From Cyanoderma ruficeps (lineage: Eukaryota; Chordata; Aves; Passeriformes; Timaliidae), in assembly GCA_008694505.1 (NCBI GenBank), contig VZDJ01007747.1, positions 40,838,523 to 40,902,522 on the forward strand: a DNA stretch of 64,000 nucleotides, in the 5' to 3' direction. Positions 23,072 to 33,130 of the stretch are shown one piece after another (the stretch's first letter is position 1; each line of letters starts with the position of its first letter). The notes beneath the pieces are model-generated. The model worked only from the letters and a program-made list of their open reading frames with translations, was not told the DNA's origin and made no database searches. A program made the translations under genes and the position numbers.

Positions 23072-26000
23072 AACATGGATCCTTGATTTTTGAAACGAAC
23101 TAATTTTTTTAAAGAAAAATCCTGTCATCCAAAGACATGACAGTTAAAATTCCACAAACTAATATCTGCCAGCTTGTATCTTCCAAAGAGCAATATAAAC
23201 CCTGATTAAAGATTCACTATCCTCTCAAACCACCATCTTCAGCCCCAGTTTTCTATATGCTCAATGGTAGGGAAAAATAAATTGAAGAATGACCTTCCTG
23301 GTTATTTTATTTTGTGGTTTATTTGGACATGGCAGGGGTGCAAGGACTCCAGGTTGTCTGCTCGCTTCCTGGGCTGGGTGAAGGGACAAGCAGCCATTGG
23401 GTATGTGTCATTTGGAAAGCTGTAGGAAAGACCCAAGGCAATATTTGCACTTGATTGATGCAGCTTACATTTGTGCTGCAGTGTGCTCTGCAAGGTTCTC
23501 AGAACTTGTAAGAAACACTTATTTTTACCTAAGTATTTTTTTCCTCGGGACCTGCCAGTTGATTGAAATGAGAAGTACTGGCAGAAAAGGCTAAGCCTCA
23601 CTGTTTGAAGGACAGTGACATTTCAAAATTTACATTCTGAAATTGCCACATCCCTTCTGGAAACAAAAAGCAATAAAAGGTTGGTATTTCAGTGAACTTC
23701 TCAGAAACATAGAGATGAAGTGCCGTGACTGACCAGTGTGAGTTTTGGTTTGTACGTTGCAACATTTTCTTCTTCACAGAACAAGTTTGGTTTTGTTTTT
23801 TTTAAATTTCTGAAATTTGTCCCGTGCAGCAGTTTTTTTTCAACCCTGGTTTCCAGCTTATGTTCCAGCAGAACCTGTGGTCCTTCTCAGCCCAGTAAAA
23901 CAGACAGGAAGGGCTGAAGGCACAGTAGGATTGGGTACAAGATGTTTTGTGTCAAACAGGAGACAAGGGTAGGAAGAGTACTTGGGTAGGAGCTCAGACT
24001 AAGTTCTTTGTCAAAAACATCCCTTTAGTTTCATCTCATCTAACATTAGCTTTCCAAAAGCAGGATTTGTTTCTTGTCAAACATCTAGAAAGGTGATGCA
24101 AGCTTCACTGCATTGCCCAGGGGTTAGACTCTGTGTTGCCCTGTTAGGATGTGTCCTTTGGCAACAGACTGGGCTCTAGGAAGACTAAATATCAAAGATG
24201 ATTAAATGCCATGAAATATGGTGGTTATGAGCACCTTTGTGTTCTTTCCTCTTGGCAGTCTATTAATCTAAGGGAAAAGCTTGAGAAAATAAGGCTAATT
24301 CATCCTGACTACTGTGGACAAATGTAATTTAAATTTTTTTGAAGGCTGACACTGCTTAGCCTGGAATGCCTCAGAACCCCCTCAGCTCCCATCCCCAACA
24401 CAAGTGTATTTCATATTTTGTACAGTCAATTGTACTTTCTAAATTTGCTTTCAAATGCATCACAGGAAATAGGCCTTACGGGAAAGAGAGGAAATCAGTA
24501 ACTCTGCCATATTCCAGAAAAGGATGTGGGAAGAACCTCTTGTATTATGGATTGAATTAATTCTGCTCTCTAGCATTAGGGATATGGAAAATCCCCTCAA
24601 CATCCCCTTCCAGTGTTCAGTCTGCTGCTGTAGGGAGCTGTGCCCTTGATGTCAGCTCGGAGCAGAAGAAACTGGGCTGGAGGGAGGAGGAGAAGGATTC
24701 TGGCTGGAGTAGTGTGACATTGACACATGAGGCTTTAATTTCAAGAGAGGAAGTGGAGCAAATAGGATTGCAAAATCTGGTTCCATAATGGTGTGGGATT
24801 CTTTTTGCTGTTCTTGCTCTCATATTTGTGGTCTCAGAGGAAACATCAGCTGGCCCTTCTTGGTTCAAAGTGAGGTGGGGAGGTGGGTGGACACAGCCTT
24901 AGTGTGAGAACTGGGGAAAGGATGGACCCTTGATGTGTCAGCAGGGACGTGAAGAGCCTTTTCCTCTCATCCTGATAAAGAGTAAAGCATTTCTTTGCAT
25001 TTATTTTTATTTTTAAGACTGCTCTGCATTTGCCTGTGAATACTGAAAACTTTTGACATTTATTTTGCAATATGCACACAATGACTTACACACACCCCGG
25101 GCTGGAGATCTCCATGGTCAGCAGACCTCAGCCTTGAGACATTTTGTTTCAGGATATCCCAAAAACATCGCATGGAAAGACTGGGAGAGGTAATTTACTC
25201 AGGGAACTGAGAGGAGACCAATCCATATAGCAATCCAAAGAGCAAAGCAGCACAATGAGAAACTATTGCAATTACTCTTTCATAATCCTCCAGGCTTGCC
25301 TTGATGCAGCACCATGCATGAGATCTGAGCAAATTTGGAGGCTTTTGTAATTCCCACTGCCATTCTCCAATGTAAAGGGGAAGGTTGTTTTCATACAAAG
25401 GCAATCACTTACCCTTTATTTACTGTGAAGGATGAGGACGGGGGACTCTGACTCCCAAAGCTTTCCAGAGTTGGGTTTGTTGTTTAATTATTCCATGGAA
25501 GATCTTTTCCCAGCAGTGTGAGGCTGCGTCTTATGCAGCAGAGCCTGGGGGACTCCTGCCCTTGCAGAAGGTCTCTCCAGAAACTGAGTGTTCTGCGGTG
25601 GAATAATGCTGCAGCCCACGTGCCTTTGTCACTTTGGTAGTTTATTTATTTTTAATGGCATCATATGAATAAAGAAATGTACCTTCCTCATTGTCTTTTG
25701 AAGGCAGATAATTGTGTTGCTGTTGCGTTCGCTATGGGCTTGTCGTGCCCAAATGAATTTACACTTATCCATCTTTCTCTCCAAAAAGCAGCCCTGCTGG
25801 GTTTCCCCAGTTGTTCAGTCAGTCACAAGCCACTGTTGTACAGCAAGCACTGCTTTATGTTGTCTAAATGGATGTGGCTCTTCTCTTGTTCCCGTTGTCA
25901 GTCTTATTGTTAAATTGCTTTGAATTTGCAGTGAATTGAAATTCTCCATTCCAAGGAGAAAGAAATTATTACTTGTCATTAGGATTATTGGATAGTAGCA

Positions 26001-26283
26001 CTTTTCAGTCCAGAATTAATGAGTTATGATCAGAACATATCCTTTCATTAGTTTAAAATATTCCCATCATTATTCTGATATTGTGATCTAGGAAAAAAAA
26101 AAAAGCTTAAACGGCAGTTCATTTAAAACAGAAAAACACACACATTACTTCACAGGCTACATAGAGTTATGGATGGCTAAATGTAAGTCTGTGTTACCAC
26201 TCTGGCTGAGAAGGAGTCCACTATGATGGGATGGATCAAGGTAAAAAAATACACCATAAGATCAATTAATTGATTATCATTTT
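23072..26283. other. Unique sequence, no gene recognised
   Basis: No exon, RNA gene or dispersed repeat is recognised in about 3.2 kb. A short A run sits near 26092-26104. Open frames are under 100 codons. Confidence 0.5.
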
Positions 26284-26448
26284 CCCAGAGAGGTTGTGGA
26301 CTCCTCATCCCTGGAAGTTCAAGGCCAGGCTGGATGGGGCTTGGAGCAACCTGGTCTAGTGGCAGGTGTCCCTGCTTATGCCAGGGGGTGAAATCAGATG
26401 ATATTTAAGATCCTTTCCAACCCAACCCGTTCCATGATTCTGTGATCA
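26284..26448 (+). mobile_element. CR1 LINE 3' end, forward orientation
   Basis: It runs from CCCAGAGAGGTTGTGGACTC through TCATCCCTGGAAGTTCAAGG, CCAGGCTGGATGGGGCTTGG, AGCAACCTGGTCTAGTGGC, AGGTGTCCCTGC, GATCCTTTCCAACCC to terminal CCATGATTCTGTGATC. This is a nearly complete and little-diverged CR1 tail. The first 40 bases are the last codons of the ORF2 remnant (W-N-x-L-P-R-E-V region). Confidence 0.94.
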
Positions 26449-28034
26449 TGCTGGATGTCTGCAACCAAGCTTCACAGGAGAATTCCATCTGGAGTTGACA
26501 CTAAGAGGGTGATCAATGTGGCAAACTGAATTTCCTACGTTCCAGCTACAACCTGGAGATATTCTCTCCCTCACTTGTTTTTACATTGTAGAGTGCCAGC
26601 TGTGACTGAGCAGAGGGAGAGGCACCACATTTCAAATGCATTTAATCAATGGTGACATGAAGGTTGGCATTGGGCTCATGTGGTCAGGAAGAGAAGTTTA
26701 TAAAGGCATTATAAGAAGCCAGGATGTTGAAGAAAAACTTCCAGTAATTTGGAAAGTAGATTTTAAAGTGGTGAGCTTCAAAGGCTAGAAATTATTTTTT
26801 TGATCTTACAAAGCCTGCAAATGACAGCAGTGTCTGCAGGACACAGCATATGTCCAAAGAGTCACAAGAAATCAAAATGGGAATTTGAGGCAACAAAACT
26901 CTTAAAATAAGAAAGGGAAAGGGACATAATTCAGACAATCAGCCCAAATAACAGCATGATTTCTCAATGTAGACATTGTACAATCATTTATTTACTAAAA
27001 AAACCCCAAACTTATTTGAATTTCCAGATGAATTCCTGAAAAATGAGGGAGGAAATGAAAAAAATAGAAAAAGACATGGCCTAGAATGAGAAAGATTTTA
27101 GTGTCTGAATGTGTCTAAAAAGGAAGATTACAGCCTCAAAAACAGAGGAACATATTTAGGTGGAAGGAAGTAATGAAAACACTCTGAAATGTTTTTTGTT
27201 GTGGTTTTCTGACCTTTAACTCCAGGCCTGCATAAAATGTCAAACTATGTGTGTTTATTTGTGTGAGTGTATTTGTTTGCAGTTAGGTAAAGCCTGCTCA
27301 GAGAACATCTCCATGACCACAGCTGTGGGCAGACAGTGCTTGGAGTCATTAGGTCCACGGCCTTGGGAAAACTCTTCAGGATGACATTGGACATGATGTA
27401 TAACTCCAGGTTCAGCTCTGCAGTGATGCTCAGCTACCTGGTTCCCAATGGAACACAGATAAAAAGTTAAATAACTCAGTAACTTTGGACCTGAATTAAT
27501 GAGAATGCTTGTTGGGGAGTACATAAAGAGCAGAATACACTTTTTTTTTTCCCAGAGATGTTTTTGGTGCATCTAAACCAAATTGCTGAATTAATTTTAA
27601 TATTTGCTTATCTTCAGGATAAGCAGTAGAGGACTGGAGGGTATATCCTAGTCAGTGATGCCTTTCTTTCCCAATGTCTTACTATCAATTACAGCATTAG
27701 TTAACTATATTTTCTGTTTCTAAAAACATCTGGAACTTTGTTGATATTATTAATCGAGATGGAGACTTATATTTTAGCAGTGCTTCTGAATGGGCTCTTA
27801 AAAATCTTGGAGCCAACCTGTGACAGCCAGATGAAAAACAGGACTGGAAGAGAAGTCTGTGGTGTCAAGGCAGCTGTGTAAAGAAATAAGATTTTGTGTT
27901 TGCTTCTAATGTGCTGTCTTGGGGTGTCCTATTGGAATTTCACAAGAGAATTGGTTTTTATAAACAGGTTGTGACAAGCAATTGCACATCTCTCCACACA
28001 GCTTAAGAAAGGAAGAACAGAATAATTGAAAATA
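26449..28034. other. Unique sequence
   Basis: No exon, RNA or dispersed repeat is recognised. A T run interrupts the minus-strand open frame near 27541-27550. Confidence 0.5.
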
Positions 28035-28490
28035 GGGCTGGGCGAGCTCTTGGGAGGTCACCCAGTCCCTTGTCTCACCCAGGTGGGGTTGGCTTCACAT
28101 TAAATGCTCCTGGCATATGTTTGCTGCACATGTTTACAGAAGCCTGCAGTGACAGAGGTCCCACAACCTTCCTAGGAAATGTTTTCAAGGCTTATCACTG
28201 CTTAATGTTACAAACTTCTTTCCTAGTGCCTTGCTCATGTGCTGCCCAGGGGCCGGTGTGGCACCATTGCTTCTTTTGAGGCTCCCAGGGATCACAGGAG
28301 ATGGTAATTTCCTTTCTTACACAGCTACAAATGCCTCTGTTTGGAGACTGCTATCATGATTCCTCTTAACTTTCTCCTTTCTAGACTAAACAAATCCCAT
28401 CCTTTTAATCATTCTTCATAATTTATGGTGTTCAAACCTTCCCTCATTCTTGCCTGGGTTCAGACTAATTGGCCTGGGTCCTTCCTGAGA
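28035..28490 (-). mobile_element. Very old CR1 LINE fragment, reverse orientation
   Basis: In reverse complement the interval follows an old amniote-type CR1. Recognisable blocks on the plus strand are GGGAGGTCACCCAGTCC, GTCCCACAACCTTCCTAGG, CTGCTTAATG...CTTCTTTCCTA, CTATCATGATTCCTCTTAAC, TTTCTAGACTAAACAAATCCC and TTAATCATTCTTCATAATTT. The first blocks are the tail, the later ones the end of ORF2. The order is kept but many bases differ, so this insertion is much older than the copies with intact octamers. It has no coding capacity. A short open frame (28070-28279) on the other strand is a chance frame inside it. Confidence 0.7.
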
Positions 28491-28795
28491 GCACTGACCC
28501 AAATCTACATTTCAGTGGCTTTATTTTCTCATCCTGATATTTGTTTTTCAAGTCTCATTGCAGTGAGGATTTTCATGAGTTTTTGTTAAAGCATCCCTGG
28601 ATAAATGCCCAGTCTTGGATCTGACCTGGAGCTTGGGTAGGCAGTTCCCTCTAAGAGAGCTTCCACATCTTTGTTGAACTCTGGTAACCTAAGGAGTGCT
28701 AGATTTTAAGAAGATGGTGAAAATACGCAGAGGTACCATTCTCAAAGATGTCTAATTCTTAAAAATACTTTTTACTGACCTGTATTTGTTTCCAG

Positions 28796-28882
28796 TGGTT
28801 TATATCAGCTGAAATTTCTCAAGCAGTGCAAATGCTGGGTGCTCAGCTTGCTGAAGAAGGAATAACAGATGCAGATGCTTGA
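28796..28882 (+). other. Candidate terminal coding exon
   Basis: The acceptor region is strong: a TACTGAC branch-point-like heptamer at about 28773-28779, a T-rich stretch, and TTTCCAG ending at 28795. The exon is then open for 28 codons beginning W-F-I-S-A-E-I-S-Q-A, and it ends at a TGA (28880-28882). The peptide is acidic and alanine-rich at its end and looks protein-like, but I do not recognise the family. A second frame is also open for about 22 codons before a TAA, so the frame is not certain. No AATAAA signal is evident in the following 300 bp. Confidence 0.25.
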
Positions 28883-28930
28883 AAGTGTATTTAAAATGAA
28901 ATTTGTGCTTCCTGTTGTTGCTGTGCTATT

Positions 28931-28994
28931 GGGGTTTTTTTTTGGGGGGGTTGTGGGTTTATGGTTTTTTGGTTTTTCTGGGGTTTTTTTTTTT
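28931..28994 (+). repeat. G/T low-complexity tract with G runs
   Basis: The plus strand is nearly free of A and C for about 64 bases and contains runs of 4, 7, 3 and 4 G separated by T runs. Four or more G triplets can be chosen with loops of 1-9 bases, so a G-quadruplex is possible but loose. The tract lies about 50 bp after the stop of the candidate terminal exon. Confidence 0.85.
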
Positions 28995-29139
28995 CTAAAT
29001 AAGTTGATCCATATATAATTTCCCTGGATTCATAACATCTTTTAGTACTCTGTTCTGTGAATGTATCAGAGGGGCCACTGTTCAATTATTACTTCTTATT
29101 TAATTTTCTATAATTAGGTGTTAGATTTCATAAAATACA

Positions 29140-29168
29140 TAATCTCTAAACTGATGGTTTAGAGATTA
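29140..29168. repeat. Perfect hairpin, 12-bp stem
   Basis: TAATCTCTAAAC is followed by TGATG and by GTTTAGAGATTA, a perfect inverted repeat with a 5-nt loop. It is too short for a typical microRNA precursor, and no longer stem is visible beyond it. There is no terminator-like T run. Confidence 0.9.
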
Positions 29169-29261
29169 AGATTATGATGGTATTGCATAGAAGGTTCATT
29201 TTATAGTGGTTTTTTTTTTTCCTAATTACCTCTTGCTGTTAATATATTGGCTGGTTTATAT

Positions 29262-29344
29262 TGGGTTTGGCAGCACTGGGTTAACAGTTGGAGTTGATGA
29301 TCTTAAAGATCTTTTCCAACATAAATGATTTTTATGGTTCTATC
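29262..29344 (+). mobile_element. CR1 LINE 3' tip, forward orientation
   Basis: Only the last 80 bases of a CR1 tail are recognisable: GTTGGAGTTGATGATCTTAA, AGATCTTTTCCAACATAAATG and the ATTTTTATGGTTCTAT end, the place where octamers normally occur. The preceding TTTGGCAGCACTGGG probably belongs to it. It is an old, very short insertion. Confidence 0.75.
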
Positions 29345-30904
29345 TACAGAAGTGACTTCCCAGTGTGAGCCTCTGAGCATCAGAGGGGTCAGGAGAACCA
29401 GCTATGATTCAAACTTCATCTGTTTAGTCCTACAAAAATTATGGTCTCTGTATTATGGAGTTGGTCAAGAGGATTGGCCCCTCCTGGGAGAAATTCTGAC
29501 ATTTTTGGCTTGTATTAGGCTACTTTAATCCTGAAACCCTCATTACTGGTGACAAAACACTGACTAGGGGTCATGGCCAGGGTGTCATACTGGGGGTTTC
29601 TATCCCAGCTGAGTAGGGTCAGTAGGGAAAAGGGTTTCTCTTTTCAAAGCAGCTGAAGGACTGGATGACTTTTCCAGTCATCCAAAAAAGCATCCAAAGC
29701 CATTGGGGTTAGGTAGCACAAAGATCATTTTCTGAGTGGGTTTTTTGGGAAAAGATGTCAGCAGATAATGCATTGATTTGGTTAGGAACTTTATCAATTT
29801 GAGAAGAAAAAGAAAACATTGTTCTTGGCCATCCTTTGCTCTGATAATATGAATTGGGAGATAGACCATAAAAATCAAGCCATTATAATTGTATGAATAT
29901 AATTTTTTAGGTTCTCAGAGCTTATGCTGGGAATTGAACTGATACTGCGGCTTGTGATGGATATCTGGAAAACCAAATGTAGGAAATAGACTTGCTTTGA
30001 GGATGTGAGGTTAAACTTGCTGCTACTTCTCTCAGTGAAGGAATTCTGTAACCAGTAGATTGACATGTTTTTAGGTAATCAGGGTTTCAGTGTTTTCTGC
30101 TATATAGTGTAATACCACATAAAGCAAGAGAAAGAAAAGGAAGTTGGCCTATGATGGAATTATTCTGGTGTTTTCTTCTACAACAGAATGGTAAATTGTT
30201 TGCTTTGGCTTTCTGGAAAATATCTGACCTTGATACTTCATATTCAATTTATGTAAACAATTACAAATGCATCTGAGCCAAATAGAAAAGGCTATTTCTT
30301 GAAAACCTGCAGGGAATTCACATGGGAATTTCCCACATGCTGCGGCAATCTTAAAAATACCTCCTTGTAACCCCACAATATTAATGATTAACTCCGGAAC
30401 TGTGAGTTTTTCCAGACTTCCAGTGAACTCAGTGATTTGTGTGTTCAGCTGCATGTATCGGGAGAGGTAGTAAAAAGGAGTCATTTACCACTTTTAGTAG
30501 CTTACATTCAACAAACAATCTGTCACATTTTCCCCTTGAAATTCAGGGATTTTTGCAGATTGCTCGGCTGACAAATATCACAGGATGGGAAATGTTTTGT
30601 GGCTAAGCTCTGTGTTGAGATGCTCTTGCAAGAATGAGCTGGAACCAGCTTTGTTCTTCACAGATTGCCCAAAGACAGAGCTGCTTTGCTCAGGACACTC
30701 CACCCATTGCAGCATGAACCGTCAGAGGATGTGCTCAACATCGCTGAGACCTTGTTTATTTACCTCTGACATTCAGTGTTAGTGTGAGCTCTGTGAATTG
30801 TTCCCCTTACATTAGATAAAGAAGGGAGAAGTAGCAGAGGGCCCCAGGGGAGGTGATTTCCCAGAGCAAGCAGGGGTTCTGTGTGAAGAGATCCACATCG
30901 CACA
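29345..30904. other. Unique sequence
   Basis: No exon, RNA or dispersed repeat is recognised. A small inverted repeat (TGGATGAC / GTCATCCA, 7-nt loop) lies at 29662-29684. Confidence 0.5.
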
Positions 30905-31145
30905 AAGTCTGTTCAGCCTGTGGTGAGGTGAGCAGCCGTGCAAGTGCAGGCTGGTGTTAGGAATCTTTCCAGTACCTTAAGGGGGCTTATAAAAAAGAGG
31001 AAAGAGTATTTATACAGGCAGCAACAGGACAAGGGGCAATGGTCTTAAACTGAAAAAGGGCAGATTTAGATCAGACTTCAGGAAGAAATTCTGTACTCAG
31101 AGTTTAGCCATTATTCAGTTTGAGAAACTGGAGCATGACTGTCAG
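30905..31145 (+). mobile_element. CR1 LINE fragment from end of ORF2
   Basis: The order TCTGTTCAGCCTG, CTTTCCAGTACCTTAAGGGGG, CTTATAAAAAAGAGG, ACAGGACAAGGGGCAATGG, TTAAACTGAAAAAGGGCAG, TTTAGATCAGACTTCAGG and AAGAAATTCTGTACT is that of the CR1 ORF2 end (L-F-S-L, then Q-Y-L-K-G, then G-R-F-R-L-D-x-R-K-x-F). The 3' tail is missing after about 31145, so this is a truncated or disrupted copy. Frames are broken. Confidence 0.85.
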
Positions 31146-33011
31146 GAGTGCCAAGCCAATTCTCATTTTTTACTGGGCCACAATAAAACTAGTTTTGGAA
31201 TTCCCCATGCACAAGGACAGGTCCATTTTCAGGGTGTTCTTGATATCAATATCTATACATTATTGAGTTGTATGTATATAATTTAATCTCTTATCACTTA
31301 CCTATCTATTTATCCATCAATCATCTCTTTATAGAGTGGCTCCTCTGGATACTTCTTGGGTCAATATTTGCCCTTTTTTCCCTCCTGGAGGGGCAGTCCC
31401 AGAACTCTACTGACACAATCAGACACAATTCATAATCAGAACTTTGCTGCAGTGGAAGTTGGGAATTTACCTGCCTGCAGTCAGAAACAATAAATACCCA
31501 TACAATCTGGACTAGGAAGCCAGGCAGCTGGAAGCAGACGGTAATAAAAAAAATCAAGAACTAAGTAGTGAGAAGTGACCTGGAAAACAGACTTGAGTAC
31601 ACCTGAAAGATTAAAAACTCAGAAACTCATGTAAGAAGAATAGACACCAAATTTTTTAAATCAGGATGTTTCAAAACCCTCTCACTTTTAACAAAGGATG
31701 GGGATTCATTCTTTTAGTTAAGAGTGTCCTGGATTCGGTTGTTCTAAAGATAGATGTTGGTTGTCATTTTTTTGGGATTAGATTAAGGTTCAGCCTGTAC
31801 TAGGGCACATGTGGTCAGGACATCTTGCCTCTGAGGGCAGGAAGCAGATAACCAGCTGGTCAATACAGTACATCTCTCTGTTTCTTCTTGACTAATGCAG
31901 GATATGGATCTGCCACAGCTTTTGCCTTCAGATCTTGGCACTTCAGTTTACTCATGCTTTCATCCTCAGAGAGCCTAATTTTCCTCCCAGAAATGATTTA
32001 TTTCACTCTTTTTTTTTTCCTTTAAAAAAGCCCAAAACCCCCTCAACAAAACCCAAACAAGCACACAAGTATCCGATTACTGGCACCAAACTCATGAACT
32101 TTTGCCCCATTCAGGGTTTTCCATTTCCCATTATGTTCACTTTGACTGGAGCCACATGCTGTCCCCATTCCTAAGCTGGCCATTTCCTGCTGGAAAAGGC
32201 AGGGAGAGACTCTGCAATGACTGGGAAAAAAATAATAGCTGCATGTCTCTCTGTAACCTCTATGAATATTATGTTAATATATTGTGTTGCTAACATTTGT
32301 AAATCCCCTGAATTTTAAAAAGTAAGATTTGGAAACTCTTGTTTGCATCTGGCACCCACTGCACCATGGAACTCTGGCTTATTTTTATGAAATTATCAAA
32401 GCTTCACCTGTCTGTCAGCTGATATGAAAAGTCCATATCATATGGAGTCTGGCCTTTAGCAACTGGATTTTGTCCTGCACCCTGCTACAGATCCATCTCC
32501 ATATGCTTTATTTCAGTTGGGATAATTACAGATATAAATTTAAGTGTCTGCCCTCTTTTAAAGTTGTTGACTCCTTGTTCCCTCCAACATTTTCATAGCT
32601 GTTAGACACTGTAGAAAATATTTCTTTGACTCATTTAAGAACTTTTATGGTATAACTGCCTAAACTATAGGAAAGCCTCTAGGAAAAACTAAACACCTAA
32701 TTTTACCCTATTTGTCCCAAGTGCTCCTTTCTGTTACACTTCTCGTTCTGCCCCTTTTTACTTGCTTCCCTCTAAATTGCAGGCTGTTGTACTGCCTTAA
32801 ATCTCTCTGCCTATGGGAGTCTTTTTAGGCTGCTGAACATTGTAATTAACCACTTTGGACTTTGCAGGTTTCACTGCATGTATGCTCTGCTGAAATTCAA
32901 GCCCAGGTACGGCAAAGAGAGTTCCAGATGAAGGCATACTGTTAACGAACATAATGGCATTATTCATCCAACAATGTTCCTTGGTAATGACTCCTTTTTT
33001 TACTGTTGCAG
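31146..33011. other. Unique sequence
   Basis: No gene or dispersed repeat is recognised. TATC/TATT-like tetranucleotide sequence occurs at 31250-31325. A 7-bp-arm palindrome (TCCATAT C ATATGGA) lies at 32432-32446. Confidence 0.5.
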
Positions 33012-33130
33012 TGCAGCAGTCAAACACACCTTTTTCCTACACATTTTGGCAAACAACAGGCATTAACTTTGAAGCTCAAGGCCCTTGAGCTTTTAAGGTC
33101 GAGCATCCATTTTTATGAAAACCATACCAG
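33012..33130 (+). other. Candidate internal exon (119 nt)
   Basis: A very good acceptor (CTCCTTTTTTTACTGTTGCAG) ends at 33011 and a fair donor (CCAG|GTACAT) begins at 33131. One frame is open throughout, starting C-S-S-Q-T-H-L-F, and contains a lysine/leucine-rich central part. No family is recognised. The middle of the segment is a 21-bp palindrome (33072-33092), which argues that the open frame may be incidental. Confidence 0.18.
33072..33092. repeat. 21-bp palindrome
   Basis: AAGCTCAAGG C CCTTGAGCTT has two 10-bp arms that pair perfectly around one central base. It could be a dimeric factor site or a small cruciform. No copy was noticed elsewhere in the window. Confidence 0.92.

Noticed and set aside
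27541..27550. T run as the tail of a reverse retroposon
   Set aside because: No retroposon body or target-site duplication can be seen next to it.
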